NCBI RefSeq assembly: GCF_000719865.1
Contig: NZ_JOID01000015.1
Coordinates: 186,001-250,000, forward strand
DNA length: 64,000 nt
From: Streptomyces albus subsp. albus
Lineage (GTDB): Bacteria; Actinomycetota; Actinomycetes; Streptomycetales; Streptomycetaceae
Direction: 5' to 3'
Shown: positions 53,444 through 62,806 of the stretch, one piece after another
How the letters are laid out: the number at the start of each line of letters is the position of its first letter
Position numbering within the stretch: position 1 is the stretch's first letter
Made by a program: the position numbers and the translations under genes
Notes under the pieces: generated by a model
The model's input: the letters and a program-made list of their open reading frames with translations, nothing else
Told to the model about the DNA's origin: nothing
The model's database searches: none

Positions 53444-54034
53444 CTACTCGGCGAAGGTCGCGGACAGCGCCTCGGCCAGCCCCGGTACCAGCCCGGCGCC
53501 GGTGAGCACCTCCGTCGGCGAGTCCTTCTCGCGCAGCCGCAGCGCCGACTCGCGGCTGCCGTCCCGCAGCACCGCCACAGTCATCCGGACCTCCTGCCGG
53601 TCCGGGTGGCCGGCGACCCACCGCGTCAGCTGCTCGCCGTCCAGCCCCTCCGGGACGGAGGCCTCGGCGGACGGCGGCAGCATGAGCCGCTCCACGGTCA
53701 TGGCGCAGCCGCTCACGGCATCGGGCCAGGCGATGGTCCCCAGGAACTCGTCCAGGGGCGTCCCGGCGGGCAGTTCGTCCTGTTCGACGGGGGTCAGCGC
53801 GCCGGAGCCGTCACCGCTCTCCAGGCCGAGCTGAGCGGCCAGTTCGGGTTCCTCGGACAGCAGCCGCTCGGTGTCGACGAGGGCGAAGAGGCGGGCGGGC
53901 TGGTCCCAGCCGAGCGCGGCGGCGTACTCGTCGATCTCGAGCACGGCGCGGGTGAGCGGGCCGGCGGCGATGGGGGCCGGGCCCGCGGCGGGCTCGGGGG
54001 TCTCGGGGCCGTTCGGTGCGGAGGAGGCAGACAT
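53444..54034 (-). CDS. PPA1309-family protein
   Basis: A 196-residue soluble protein. EIDEYAAALGWDQPARLFALVDTERLL near residue 33, WPDAVSGCAMTVERLMLPP near residue 104 and VRMTVAVLRDGSRESALRLR near residue 149 are characteristic of a conserved actinobacterial family (PPA1309-like). Its function is unknown to me. The ATG at 54034 has GAAGGC about 12 bases upstream. It is divergent from UPF0182, with 134 AT-richer bases between them. A longer frame from further upstream has no support. Confidence 0.83.
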   Translation of the reverse strand: MSASSAPNGPETPEPAAGPAPIAAGPLTRAVLEIDEYAAALGWDQPARLFALVDTERLLSEEPELAAQLGLESGDGSGALTPVEQDELPAGTPLDEFLGTIAWPDAVSGCAMTVERLMLPPSAEASVPEGLDGEQLTRWVAGHPDRQEVRMTVAVLRDGSRESALRLREKDSPTEVLTGAGLVPGLAEALSATFAE

Positions 54035-54083
54035 GGTCCGTATCTTGCCTTCTTCGTGGCCGGAATCGGGAACTGGGTAAAGC

Positions 54084-54114
54084 TTGAGTAAGTTGCATGA
54101 GTGGGCCCTAGTAT
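54084..54114 (+). promoter_or_regulatory. Candidate promoter of the UPF0182 gene
   Basis: TTGAGT (54084-54089) and TAGTAT (54109-54114) are separated by 19 bases, within the AT-rich divergent region. The spacing is slightly long. The opposite strand must also carry the promoter for the PPA1309-family gene. Confidence 0.4.
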
Positions 54115-54168
54115 CTCTGGGCTCGTGCACACGACCCGTATGACTGCGATTTCTTCGAGGGGCGCACC

Positions 54169-57093
54169 TTGGCTTTCCAGATGCCGGACCGCGGCGGAGG
54201 CCCGACCGGGCCACGGATGAGAGCCGGCGGACCGTCCCGGCGTTCCAGGACCCTGCTGCTGACCTTGGCCGCACTCGCCCTGCTGGCCATGGTGTTCGTC
54301 ATGTTCGCCGGGTTCTGGACGGACTGGCTCTGGTATCGCTCGGTCGACTACTCCTCGGTCTTCCGGACGACCCTGTGGACCAAGATCGGCCTGTTCGCCG
54401 TCTTCGGGCTGCTGATGGCGGCCGCCGTGGGCGTCAACGTCTGGCTGGCGCACCGCATGCGGCCGCCGCTGAGCGCGATGTCCCTGGAACAGCAGAGTCT
54501 GGACCGCTACCGGATGGGCATCGCGCCCTACAAGAAGTGGGTGCTCCTCGGCGTGACGGCCCTGGTGGGTCTGATCGCGGGTGCCTCCGCCGCCGGCCAG
54601 TGGCGCACCTGGCTCATGTGGATCAACGGCGTCCCGTTCGGCACCGAGGACCCGCAGTTCGGCAAGGACGTCTCGTTCTACGCCTTCGACCTGCCCTGGT
54701 TCCGCTTCCTGCTGGCCTTCGGCTTCGCGACGGTCGTGCTGTCGCTGATCGCCGCCGCGCTGACGCACTACCTCTACGGCGGGCTGCGGCTCACCAGTCC
54801 GGGCGCCCGCGCCACCGGGGCGGTCACCGGGCATCTGTCGGTGCTGGTCGGTCTCTTCGTCGCGCTCAAGGCGGTCGCCTACTGGCTGGACCGGTACAGC
54901 CTCGCGGTGAAGTCCAGTGACTTCAAGGCCACCGGCAACTGGACGGGGCTGCGCTACGTCGACGCCAACGCCTACCTGCCGGCCAAGACGATCCTGTTCT
55001 TCATCGCGGCGATCTGCGCGGTGCTGTTCTTCGCCACCCTCTGGCGGCGCACCTGGCAGCTCCCGGTCCTCGGCTTCGGCCTGATGGTCCTGTCGGCCAT
55101 CCTGATCGGCGGCCTCTACCCGGCCATCGTGCAGAAGTTCCAGGTCGAGCCGAACGAGCAGGCCAAGGAAGCCCCGTACATCAAGAAGAACATCGACGCC
55201 ACGCGCGACGCCTACGGCATCGACGACGCCAAGGTGAGCGATTACGAGGGCAAGGTCTCCGTCGACGAGGGCGAGAGCGCCAAGCTGCGCGAGGAGGCCG
55301 AGAGCACGGCCAGCCTGCGCCTCCTCGACCCGAACGTCGTCTCGCCCACGTTCCAGCAGCTCCAGCAGGTCCGCGGCTACTACGGTTTCCCGGACACCCT
55401 GGACGTCGACCGCTACAAGGACGGCGACGGCAAGGAGCAGGACACCGTCATCGGCCTGCGCGAGCTGAACATCAACGGCATCCCCGAGCGCAACTGGATC
55501 AACGACCACTTCAAGTACACCCACGGCTACGGCGCGGTGGCCGCCAAGGGCACCTCCACCACCCGTGGTGGCGCCCCGGACTTCACCGAGTCCGACCTGC
55601 CCTCCAAGGGTGAGTTCGACAAGTACCAGCAGCGGGTCTACTACGGCGAGAAGATGGAGCAGTACTCCATCGTCGGCGGCCCGCAGAAGGAGCTGGACTA
55701 CTCCGACGACAGCGGTGAGAAGCTGTACAGCTACACCGGCGACAGCGGGGTCGACCTGTCCGGTCCGGTGAACCGCGCCGCGTACGCGGCCGCGTTCAGC
55801 GAGCCGCAGATCCTGTACTCCGGAGCCATCGGCGAGGGCTCGCGGATCCTCTACAACCGGACGCCCAAGGACCGGGTGGAGGCGGTGGCGCCCTGGCTGA
55901 CCATCGACGGCGACGCCTATCCGGCCGTCGTGGGCGACCGCATCCAGTGGATCGTCGACGCGTACACCACGTCGAACGGCTACCCGTACGCCTCGCGCAC
56001 CACCCTGGGCGACACCACGGCCGACTCGCTGACCACCGGTCAGCGCGAGGTCGTCGCCCAGGAGAACCGGGTCAACTACATCCGCAACTCGGTGAAGGCC
56101 ACGGTCGACGCCTACGACGGTTCGGTCAAGCTGTACCAGTGGGACACCAAGGACCCGGTGCTCAAGACCTGGATGAAGGCCTTCCCGGACACGGTCGAGA
56201 AGAAGAGCGCCATCGGCACCGAGCTGATGGAACACCTGCGCTACCCGCAGGACCTCTTCAAGGTCCAGCGCGAGCTGCTGACCCGCTACCACGTCACCAA
56301 CTCCGCGCAGTTCTACAGCGGCAGTGAGGTCTGGCAGGTCCCGGACGACCCGACGAACAAGTCCGGCAACTCCGTGCCGCCGTACTACCTCAGCATGCGG
56401 ATGCCGGACCAGAAGGAGCAGACCTTCTCGCTGACGACGACCTTCACCCCGAACCGGCGCGACAACCTCGGCGCGTTCATGGCCGTGGACGCCGACGCCA
56501 CCAGTGACGGCTACGGGAAGATCAGAATCCTGAAACTGCCGTCCAACACCACCGTGTCCGGACCGCAGCAGGTGCAGAGCAAGTTCAACTCCGAGACGGC
56601 CATCGCCAACGAGATCAACATCCTTCAGCGGGGTGACTCGGAGATCGAGTACGGCAACCTGCTGACGGTGCCCCTGGACGGCGGTCTGCTCTATGTGGAG
56701 CCGGTCTACGTCCGCGGTGCCGGCACCAACTACCCGCTGCTGCGGAAGGTTCTGGTCTCCTACGGCGACGAGACCGCCTTCGAGGACACGCTCGGGGAAG
56801 CCCTGGACGTGGTCTTCGGCGAGAAGGAGGCCGGCGCCGGCGAGACCGAACCCCCGCCGGGCGAGGGCGAGGAGGGCGGCACCGGCGATGAGGGTGAGCG
56901 CGACCGCCCGAGTGCGGACCCGACCGTGCGCCAGGCACTGGAGGACGCCCAGGAGGCCATCGAGGCCGGTGAGAAGGCCCTCGCGGAGCAGGATTGGACC
57001 GCTTACGGCAAGGCCCAGGACGACCTCAGGGACGCCCTGAAGCGAGCCGCGGACGCCGAGAAGGCGGCCAGGGAGCCGGACCAGGGCGGCTGA
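54169..57093 (+). CDS. UPF0182 family large membrane protein
   Basis: A 974-residue protein starting with a TTG (GAGGGGC upstream). There are about seven hydrophobic segments in the first 330 residues ([19 protein letters not shown] first), then a large external domain (about 340-880) with [31 protein letters not shown] and [19 protein letters not shown]. The tail (about 885-974) is acidic, then a coiled helix ([23 protein letters not shown]). The function of this actinobacterial family is not established. It may be envelope-related. The next downstream feature is an initiator tRNA gene. Confidence 0.93.
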   Translation: MAFQMPDRGGGPTGPRMRAGGPSRRSRTLLLTLAALALLAMVFVMFAGFWTDWLWYRSVDYSSVFRTTLWTKIGLFAVFGLLMAAAVGVNVWLAHRMRPPLSAMSLEQQSLDRYRMGIAPYKKWVLLGVTALVGLIAGASAAGQWRTWLMWINGVPFGTEDPQFGKDVSFYAFDLPWFRFLLAFGFATVVLSLIAAALTHYLYGGLRLTSPGARATGAVTGHLSVLVGLFVALKAVAYWLDRYSLAVKSSDFKATGNWTGLRYVDANAYLPAKTILFFIAAICAVLFFATLWRRTWQLPVLGFGLMVLSAILIGGLYPAIVQKFQVEPNEQAKEAPYIKKNIDATRDAYGIDDAKVSDYEGKVSVDEGESAKLREEAESTASLRLLDPNVVSPTFQQLQQVRGYYGFPDTLDVDRYKDGDGKEQDTVIGLRELNINGIPERNWINDHFKYTHGYGAVAAKGTSTTRGGAPDFTESDLPSKGEFDKYQQRVYYGEKMEQYSIVGGPQKELDYSDDSGEKLYSYTGDSGVDLSGPVNRAAYAAAFSEPQILYSGAIGEGSRILYNRTPKDRVEAVAPWLTIDGDAYPAVVGDRIQWIVDAYTTSNGYPYASRTTLGDTTADSLTTGQREVVAQENRVNYIRNSVKATVDAYDGSVKLYQWDTKDPVLKTWMKAFPDTVEKKSAIGTELMEHLRYPQDLFKVQRELLTRYHVTNSAQFYSGSEVWQVPDDPTNKSGNSVPPYYLSMRMPDQKEQTFSLTTTFTPNRRDNLGAFMAVDADATSDGYGKIRILKLPSNTTVSGPQQVQSKFNSETAIANEINILQRGDSEIEYGNLLTVPLDGGLLYVEPVYVRGAGTNYPLLRKVLVSYGDETAFEDTLGEALDVVFGEKEAGAGETEPPPGEGEEGGTGDEGERDRPSADPTVRQALEDAQEAIEAGEKALAEQDWTAYGKAQDDLRDALKRAADAEKAAREPDQGG

Positions 57094-57101
57094 GCAGGCA
57101 A

Positions 57102-57144
57102 CACCCCGCGCCGTGGTACGGTTGTCACACAACGGCGCGGGGTG
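57102..57144. other. 13-bp inverted repeat covering the 5' end of the first initiator tRNA
   Basis: CACCCCGCGCCGT (57102-57114) is the exact reverse complement of ACGGCGCGGGGTG (57132-57144), which includes tRNA positions 1-9. The 17-base spacer holds the likely -10 box (TACGGT, 57117-57122). In a read-through transcript from the UPF0182 gene this would fold over the tRNA acceptor strand. Confidence 0.55.
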
Positions 57145-57209
57145 GAGCAGCTCGGTAGCTCGCTGGGCTCATAACCCAGAGGTCGCAGGTTCAAATCCTG
57201 TCCCCGCTA
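57136..57209 (+). tRNA. Initiator tRNA-fMet (CAT anticodon), copy 1
   Basis: A 74-base cloverleaf from CGCGGGGTGGAGCAG to CCCCGCTA. The anticodon loop is CTCATAA between CTGGG and CCCAG, giving three G:C pairs next to the loop, a hallmark of initiator tRNA. The first base C faces U72, so the top of the acceptor is unpaired, also an initiator trait. CCA is not encoded. A strong terminator follows. Confidence 0.96.
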
Positions 57210-57216
57210 CTCATAC

Positions 57217-57250
57217 GAAGGACCCGGAGTCAACTGACTCCGGGTCCTTC
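57217..57250 (+). terminator. Terminator of initiator tRNA copy 1
   Basis: A perfect 15-base stem (GAAGGACCCGGAGTC with GACTCCGGGTCCTTC) and an AACT loop, seven bases after the tRNA. The flanking run ends in ACTTG. Confidence 0.88.
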
Positions 57251-57376
57251 ACTTGTATGGGGGGACTGTGCGCGCTGGAGTTTGAGTCCTCGTCATGTCG
57301 GGAAGTCGACAAAACGCCGAAGTGACTTCACTGGCTGCGGTATACAAGGTGTACGCAGGTTGCAGGTGGTGCGACG

Positions 57377-59341
57377 ATGGCCCTTATGGGGGACAAGGCA
57401 AGTCTGTTGGAATCAGGTCGATTTGTGGCTCCACCGGATACCGAGCGGTATGCGGTCGCGCCGGCCGCCCCTGAGGGCTGCCCGGACGCCGCCACCCCCC
57501 GCCCGGAAGCGGCCGCCGCCGACCTGGACACCACCGCCGCGGCCGAGGCCGAGAAGGAGGCCCGGCACCGCCGCGCCGCCGAAGCCGGTGACCCCGAGTC
57601 CGCCGGCGTCCTCGGAGCGCTGCTGCTCCGCCGGGGTGACCTCGACGGCGCGGAACCGCACCTGCGCGCCGCCACCGCCACCGGCGACCGGGCTGCCGCC
57701 AACAACCTGGGCGTCCTGCTGCACCAGCGCGGCTACGTCGACGAGGCCGCCGGCTGGTGGCGGATCGCCGCCGTCGCCGGCTCCGCCGCCGCCGCGCACT
57801 CGCTCGGCCGCTACTGCCGCGAGCGCGGGGACGAGACCGGCGCCGAGTACTGGCTGCGCCAGTCCGCCGAGTCGGGGCACGCCCTGGGCGCGTACGCCCT
57901 CGGGGACCTGCTGGAGCACCGCAGCGACGTGGGCGCGGAGCGCTGGTTCCGCGTCGCCGCCGAGCAGGGGCACCGGGAGGCCGCCTACCGGCTCGCCCGG
58001 ATCCTCGACCTGAGGGACCCGGCCCGGCGCGACCGCACCACGGGAGCCGCCCGCGAGCTCGGCCCCGCACCGGCCCCGCCGCACCCCCTGCCCGGGGAGG
58101 GCGCCGCGCCGGGCGCGTCCGCCGAGGCGGAGCAGTGGTACCGCCAGGCCGCCGCGCGCGGCCACCGGCGCGCCGCCCTCTACCTCGGCACCCTCCTGGA
58201 GGAGCGCGGCGAGACGAAGGAGGCCGGCCGCTGGTACCTGAGCGCGGCCAAGGACGGCGAGGCCCGCGCCGCCTGCGCGCTGGGCTTCCTGCTGCGCGAC
58301 GCGGGGGACCCGGACAGTGCCGCGGTCTGGTGGCGCCGTGCCGCCCAGGACGGGGACGGCAACGCCGCCAACGCCCTGGGCGCGCTGCACGCCGACCGCG
58401 GCGAGCCGCAGACCGCCGAGCGCTGGTACCGCGCCGCCCTGGACGCCGGGGACGTCAACGGCGCCTTCAACCTCGGGCTGCTCTGCGCCGAGCAGGGCCG
58501 CACCGAGCAGGCCGAGCAGTGGTACCGCCGCGCGGCCTACGCGGGGCATCGCGAGGCGGCCAACGCCCTCGCCGTCCTGCTGCTCCAGCAGGGTGACGCC
58601 GCGGGCGCGGGGCCGTGGTTCTCCAAGGCCGCCGAGGCAGGCAGCGTCGACGCGGCCTTCAACCTCGGCATCCTGCACACCGGGCGGGGCGAGGAGGCCG
58701 AGGCCCGCGGCTGGTACGAGCGCGCCGCGGCGGCCGGGCACACCGAGGCGGCGCTCCAGGTCGCCATCGCCCTGCTGCGGGACGGCGACGAGCGGGAGGC
58801 CGAGCGCCATCTGCGCTGCGCCGCGGGCGGCGGCAGCGCGGAGGCGGCCTTCCGGCTCGGCGCCCTGCTCGACCGGGTGGCGCGCGGCCGCTCCGGCGGG
58901 GAGGAGCCCTGCGGTCTCACGGCCGGTCCCGGGGACGGCGTTGCCGCGGAGAGCGAGGAGTGGTACGAGCGCGCGGCCGAGCAGGGCCACCGCAGGGCGC
59001 AGGTGCGGTGCGGAATGCTGGCCGCCGCGCGCGGCGACGTGGTGCGGGCCGCCCGCTGGTACCGGCGTGCCGCCGACGCGGGCAGCCGCAACGGCGCCTT
59101 CAACCTCGGCCTGCTGTACGCCCGCGAGGGCAGCGAGCCGGAGGCCGCGCTCTGGTGGACCCGGGCGGCCGAGGCGGGCCACGGCCGGGCGGCGCTGCGG
59201 CTGGCTCTGCTGGCGGCGCGGCGCGGAGACCTGGTCGACGCCCAGCAGTGGTGCTCGGAGGCGGTGAAGCTGGGCCCGCCGGAGGTGGCGGAGCGTGCGG
59301 CGAGGCTTCGGGACGCCCTCCGGCAGGAACTGTCGGCGTAG
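57377..59341 (+). CDS. Sel1-like/tetratricopeptide repeat protein
   Basis: A 654-residue protein made mostly of Sel1-like helical repeats, from about residue 60 to the end. Repeats of the type GDPESAGVLGALLLRRGDLDGAE, AEYWLRQSAESGHALGAYALGDLLE and GAFNLGLLYAREGSEPEAALWWTRAAEAG recur every 35-37 residues. The N-terminal 60 residues are Ala/Glu-rich. Such repeats bind protein partners. The partner is not known. The ATG at 57377 gives MALMGDKASLL. An ATG three codons on is an alternative. The gene sits between two identical initiator tRNA genes. Confidence 0.9.
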   Translation: MALMGDKASLLESGRFVAPPDTERYAVAPAAPEGCPDAATPRPEAAAADLDTTAAAEAEKEARHRRAAEAGDPESAGVLGALLLRRGDLDGAEPHLRAATATGDRAAANNLGVLLHQRGYVDEAAGWWRIAAVAGSAAAAHSLGRYCRERGDETGAEYWLRQSAESGHALGAYALGDLLEHRSDVGAERWFRVAAEQGHREAAYRLARILDLRDPARRDRTTGAARELGPAPAPPHPLPGEGAAPGASAEAEQWYRQAAARGHRRAALYLGTLLEERGETKEAGRWYLSAAKDGEARAACALGFLLRDAGDPDSAAVWWRRAAQDGDGNAANALGALHADRGEPQTAERWYRAALDAGDVNGAFNLGLLCAEQGRTEQAEQWYRRAAYAGHREAANALAVLLLQQGDAAGAGPWFSKAAEAGSVDAAFNLGILHTGRGEEAEARGWYERAAAAGHTEAALQVAIALLRDGDEREAERHLRCAAGGGSAEAAFRLGALLDRVARGRSGGEEPCGLTAGPGDGVAAESEEWYERAAEQGHRRAQVRCGMLAAARGDVVRAARWYRRAADAGSRNGAFNLGLLYAREGSEPEAALWWTRAAEAGHGRAALRLALLAARRGDLVDAQQWCSEAVKLGPPEVAERAARLRDALRQELSA

Positions 59342-59649
59342 CGTCCCGGAGCCGTCCTCGCACCGGCCCCGCCCAGGCCCCCGTCCCGGCCCGGCCCCGG
59401 CATCGGGACCGCGGCGTCTTGGTGCACCGGGCATGGGCACCGGGGGGCGGGGACGGGCGGAGCCCGGTCCCGGCCGGGGGCAGTGGTACGAGGGACGGCG
59501 GGGCCGGGAGGGACGGCGGTGCGCACCGGGGCCCGCCGTCGGCCGGGCCCCGGTTCCCCGGCCTTTCCCCGGCCTTTCCCCGGCCGTTCCCGGGCCGGTG
59601 CCCCCGGATTTGCGCTGGTCGTCGCCGACGGTTAGAGTTGAGTTAACGA
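59342..59649 (+). promoter_or_regulatory. Upstream region of the second initiator tRNA with its promoter
   Basis: A 308-base gap without genes. The promoter TTGCGC (59610-59615) and TAGAGT (59633-59638) with a 17-base spacer precedes the tRNA start at 59650 by 11 bases. Upstream, at 59560-59590, a CCCCGGCCTTT phrase is repeated in tandem. Confidence 0.65.
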
Positions 59650-59723
59650 CGCGGGGTGGAGCAGCTCGGTAGCTCGCTGGGCTCATAACCCAGAGGTCGC
59701 AGGTTCAAATCCTGTCCCCGCTA
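59650..59723 (+). tRNA. Initiator tRNA-fMet (CAT anticodon), copy 2
   Basis: Identical over all 74 bases to the copy at 57136-57209, including the C1:U72 mismatch and the GGG:CCC anticodon stem pairs. It ends in CTA with no encoded CCA. It has its own promoter and a 16-base-pair terminator hairpin. Confidence 0.96.
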
Positions 59724-59729
59724 CTCGGC

Positions 59730-59764
59730 ACGAAGACCCGGATCCTGAGGATCCGGGTCTTCGT
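59730..59764 (+). terminator. Terminator of initiator tRNA copy 2
   Basis: A 16-base-pair stem (ACGAAGACCCGGATCC with GGATCCGGGTCTTCGT) and a TGA loop, six bases after the tRNA. It differs in sequence from the terminator of copy 1, so only the tRNA itself is duplicated. Confidence 0.88.
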
Positions 59765-59972
59765 CATGTCCGGGAGCATGCCCCGGAGGGCAAGTCCGGA
59801 TCAGGGCATCTCTGGGCATCGCGTCCGGGCTGGCCGCATGCGCCGGGCCGGTTCAGCACTCCACCACCGTCCCGTGCGCCCTTGCCCTGCCTCCCCGTGA
59901 GAGCCCGGCCCGTCGGCGGCCGCTTCCGTCCGCAGGCGACCGCCGCCCGTGGGCGACGCCGGTCCCACCGCG

Positions 59973-60398
59973 TCAGGCGGAGGCGGCGCAGGACGGGCAG
60001 AGGCCGTGGTACGTCACGTCGACCCCCGAGATGGTGAAGCCGAAGCGTTCGCTCTCGGGGAGGTCGGCGAGCGGGGTGCCCGTGGGGTGGACGTCCCGCA
60101 CCGTGCCGCACTGGCCGCAGACCAGATGCTGGTGCGGCCGGTGCGCGTTGGGGTCGTACCGCATGGCCCGGCGGTCCGTGGAGACTTCGATCACTTCACC
60201 GAGGGAGACCAGCTCACCGAGGGTGTTGTACACCGTCGCGCGCGAGATCTCGGGCAGTCGCGCGGCGGCCCGCGCGTGCACCTCGTCGGCGGTCAGGTGG
60301 ACATGGTCGCCGTCGAGCACCTCGGCGATGACCCGCCGCTGGGCGGTCATCCGCCACCCGCGGCCTCGGAGGCGGTCCAGTAGGTCACTCATGTCCAT
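59973..60398 (-). CDS. catR: CatR/PerR-like Fur-family repressor
   Basis: A 141-residue Fur-type regulator. LRGRGWRMTAQRRVIAEVL and the ISRATVYNTLGELV recognition helix lie in the N-terminal half. HRPHQHLVCGQCG and CPSC carry the structural zinc ligands and the regulatory metal site. Members of this type in Streptomyces repress catalase until peroxide oxidises the metal site. It is divergent from katA, and the operator in between is palindromic. The start is uncertain (an ATG at 60398, or two codons later at 60392). Confidence 0.9.
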   Translation of the reverse strand: MDMSDLLDRLRGRGWRMTAQRRVIAEVLDGDHVHLTADEVHARAAARLPEISRATVYNTLGELVSLGEVIEVSTDRRAMRYDPNAHRPHQHLVCGQCGTVRDVHPTGTPLADLPESERFGFTISGVDVTYHGLCPSCAASA

Positions 60399-60474
60399 CA
60401 CCTAACGAAATCTGGGGGTCCAGCTTAACAAGCGGGTCCCCGGTTTCCGAACGCGTACGGTCTTCGGATTCTTC

Positions 60475-60502
60475 TTGACTTGGACAATGTCCAATGTAGG
60501 AT
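60475..60502 (+). promoter_or_regulatory. katA promoter with a palindromic Fur/CatR-box
   Basis: The -35 box is TTGACT (60475-60480) and the -10 box TAGGAT (60497-60502), with a 16-base spacer. The spacer and the end of -35 contain TTGGACAATGTCCAA (60480-60494), a perfect 7-1-7 palindrome of the Fur/PerR type. Repressor binding there would block RNA polymerase. It is 70 bases from the katA start and about 80 bases from the catR start, so it may serve both. Confidence 0.75.
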
Positions 60503-60572
60503 CGGTTTCGCTGTAAACCAAGCGGTAGACCAAGCAGGACTGCAGGTACTGCGGAAAACGCGGGAGGCGTAA

Positions 60573-62039
60573 GTGACGGTGCAGGGCGAGACGACAGGGC
60601 CGCTGACGACAGAGTCCGGGGCTCCGGTCGCGGACAACCAGAACAGTGAGACGGCCGGAGTCGGCGGTCCCGTACTGGTGCAGGACCAGCTGCTGCTGGA
60701 GAAGCTCGCGCACTTCAACCGTGAGCGGATCCCGGAGCGGGTCGTGCACGCCCGGGGCGCGGGCGCCTACGGCACCTTCACGGTGACCGCGGACGTGACG
60801 AAGTACACCAGGGCGAAGTTCCTCTCCCAGGTGGGCAAGGAGACCGAGGTCTTCCTCCGCTTCTCCACGGTCGCCGGCAACCTCGGTGCCGCCGACGCGG
60901 TGCGGGACCCGCGCGGCTTCGCGCTGAAGTTCTACACCGAGGACGGCAACTACGACCTGGTCGGCAACAACACCCCGGTCTTCTTCATCCGGGACGCCAT
61001 CAAGTTCCCCGACTTCATCCACACCCAGAAGCGCGACCCGTACACCGGTTCGCAGGAGGCGGACAACGTCTTCGACTTCTGGGGCCTCTCCCCGGAGTCG
61101 ACGCACCAGGTCACCTGGCTGTTCGGCGACCGCGGCATCCCCGCCTCGTACCGTCACATGGACGGCTTCGGTTCGCACACCTTCCAGTGGAACAACGAGG
61201 CCGGCGAGGTCTTCTGGGTCAAGTACCACTTCAAGACGGACCAGGGCATCAAGTGCCTGACCCAGGAAGAGGCGAACAAGCTCGCGGGTGAGGACCCGGA
61301 CAGCCACCAGCGCGACCTGCGCGAGTCCATCGAGCGCGGCGACCACCCGAGCTGGACGGTCGGCGTCCAGATCATGCCGGCGGCCGAGGCGGCGACCTAC
61401 CGCTTCAACCCGTTCGACCTGACCAAGGTGTGGCCGCACGCGGACTACCCGGTCATCGAGATCGGCAAGCTGGAGCTCAACCGCAACCCGCAGAACATCT
61501 TCGCCGAGGTCGAGCAGTCGGTCTTCTCCCCGGCGCACTTCGTGCCCGGCATCGGCCCGTCCCCGGACAAGATGCTGCAGGGCCGGCTCTTCGGCTACGG
61601 CGACGCCCACCGCTACCGCGTCGGCATCAACGCCGACCAGCTGCCGGTGAACCGTCCGCACGCCACCGAGGCCCGCAGCCACGGCCGGGACGGCTTCCTC
61701 TACGACGGCCGGCACAACGGCGCCAAGAACTACGAGCCGAACAGCTTCGGCGGGCCGGCGCAGACCAACCGCCCGCTGTGGCAGCCGGTCCCGGTCAGCG
61801 GCGACACGGGCGAGACGGCCACCCCCCGGCACGCGGAGGACGACGACTTCGTGCAGGCGGGCAACCTCTACCGGCTCATGAGCGAGGACGAGAAGGAGCG
61901 CCTGGTCGGCAACCTCGCCGGCGCCATGAGCGGTGTCACGCGGGACGACATCCTGGAGCGGGCGATCAACAACTTCCGCCAGGCGGATGAGGACTTCGGC
62001 AAGCGTCTGGAGGCCGCGGTCCAGGCCCTGCGCGGCTGA
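60573..62039 (+). CDS. katA: Monofunctional catalase (clade 3, small subunit)
   Basis: A 488-residue heme catalase. The catalytic His59 is in [12 protein letters not shown]. The Asn site is in [20 protein letters not shown]. The heme-ligand Tyr is in [14 protein letters not shown] (about 345). Its length is that of small-subunit, NADPH-type catalases such as Streptomyces CatA. It degrades H2O2 in the cytoplasm. The GTG at 60573 has GGGAGGCG upstream. The palindromic box in its promoter and the divergent Fur-family gene predict peroxide-inducible expression. Confidence 0.96.
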   Translation: MTVQGETTGPLTTESGAPVADNQNSETAGVGGPVLVQDQLLLEKLAHFNRERIPERVVHARGAGAYGTFTVTADVTKYTRAKFLSQVGKETEVFLRFSTVAGNLGAADAVRDPRGFALKFYTEDGNYDLVGNNTPVFFIRDAIKFPDFIHTQKRDPYTGSQEADNVFDFWGLSPESTHQVTWLFGDRGIPASYRHMDGFGSHTFQWNNEAGEVFWVKYHFKTDQGIKCLTQEEANKLAGEDPDSHQRDLRESIERGDHPSWTVGVQIMPAAEAATYRFNPFDLTKVWPHADYPVIEIGKLELNRNPQNIFAEVEQSVFSPAHFVPGIGPSPDKMLQGRLFGYGDAHRYRVGINADQLPVNRPHATEARSHGRDGFLYDGRHNGAKNYEPNSFGGPAQTNRPLWQPVPVSGDTGETATPRHAEDDDFVQAGNLYRLMSEDEKERLVGNLAGAMSGVTRDDILERAINNFRQADEDFGKRLEAAVQALRG

Positions 62040-62060
62040 CCCGGCGCCTGCCGCAAGGAC

Positions 62061-62098
62061 GGAGAGAGCCGGTCCCCTCCGGGGGGCCGGCTCTCTCC
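62061..62098 (+). terminator. katA terminator
   Basis: Perfect 12-base arms (GGAGAGAGCCGG and CCGGCTCTCTCC) enclosing a TCCCC/GGGG inner stem, 22 bases after the katA stop. Confidence 0.85.
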
Positions 62099-62194
62099 GC
62101 CGTTCCGGGCGCGGATTCCTCCGCCGTCCGGACGTCGGCCGTCTTCGCCGGCGGTCCGGGCGGCTCCGCCCCCGGGGCGGCGGCGCTCAGCCGC

Positions 62195-62596
62195 TCAACC
62201 CGCCAGAGCGGCCGGTTCCCTGCGGGCCGGCGACCAGCAGCGGATGATGTCCCGGACCGAGACCACCCCCACCGTCTCCTGGTCGTCGAGCACGATCAGA
62301 TGCCGGAAGCCGCCGTGCGTCATCGCCGCCGCGGCTTCCTCCAGCGTCCAGCCGGGGGCGGCGAAGACGACATCGGTGGTCGTGTGGGCCTGCGCGGTCT
62401 CGTGGTCCGGATCCTGGCCGGCGCCGATGGAGTCGATGATGTCGCGTTCGGTGAGGATGCCGATGCCACTGGTGTCGGGGTCGTGGACGATGGCGGCGCC
62501 GACGCGGCGGTCCGACATCAGACGGGCTGCCTGACGCAGCGTGTGGGCGGGTCCGATGGTGAGGACCACGGTGCTCATGGCGTCACGGACGAGCAT
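62195..62596 (-). CDS. Two-CBS-domain protein
   Basis: A 133-residue protein with two CBS motifs: MLVRDAMSTVVLTIGPAHTLRQAARLMSDRRVGAAIV (first) and APGWTLEEAAAAMTHGGFRHLIVLDDQETVGVVSVRDI (second). GILTERDIIDS sits between them. CBS pairs bind adenosine nucleotides and sense energy or cofactors. No attached catalytic domain is present. The ATG at 62596 has AGGAGGTGG about ten bases upstream. Longer in-frame upstream codons lack family features. Confidence 0.9.
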   Translation of the reverse strand: MLVRDAMSTVVLTIGPAHTLRQAARLMSDRRVGAAIVHDPDTSGIGILTERDIIDSIGAGQDPDHETAQAHTTTDVVFAAPGWTLEEAAAAMTHGGFRHLIVLDDQETVGVVSVRDIIRCWSPARREPAALAG

Positions 62597-62806
62597 GGAG
62601 TGGAGCCACCTCCTTCGCGGCTCCTCGGCCGGACCCCTCGCGGGAGCGGTCCGGAGAAGGAGGCGCACAAATGCACAAGCGGGGGAATTCTCATGTTCAC
62701 ATGCGCTCGGGAGGCCGGGCAAGAGGGCGTACGGCGGTGATCCGGAGCCGCCCGGCGCATCGGTGGCGGGCGGTGGTCCGGCGGGCGGTCCGGCGGCGGT
62801 CCGGCC

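Noticed and set aside
53794..57132. A 1,112-codon antisense frame over UPF0182.
   Set aside because: Same reason: the opposite strand carries a clear UPF0182 gene with family motifs, and the antisense protein is low-complexity.
57136..59723. Integrative element between the tRNA copies.
   Set aside because: The flanked DNA holds a single Streptomyces-like Sel1 gene with the same base composition as its surroundings and no integrase.
59764..60111. A 115-codon minus-strand frame after the second tRNA.
   Set aside because: It overlaps the catR gene out of frame and shows no family or binding site.
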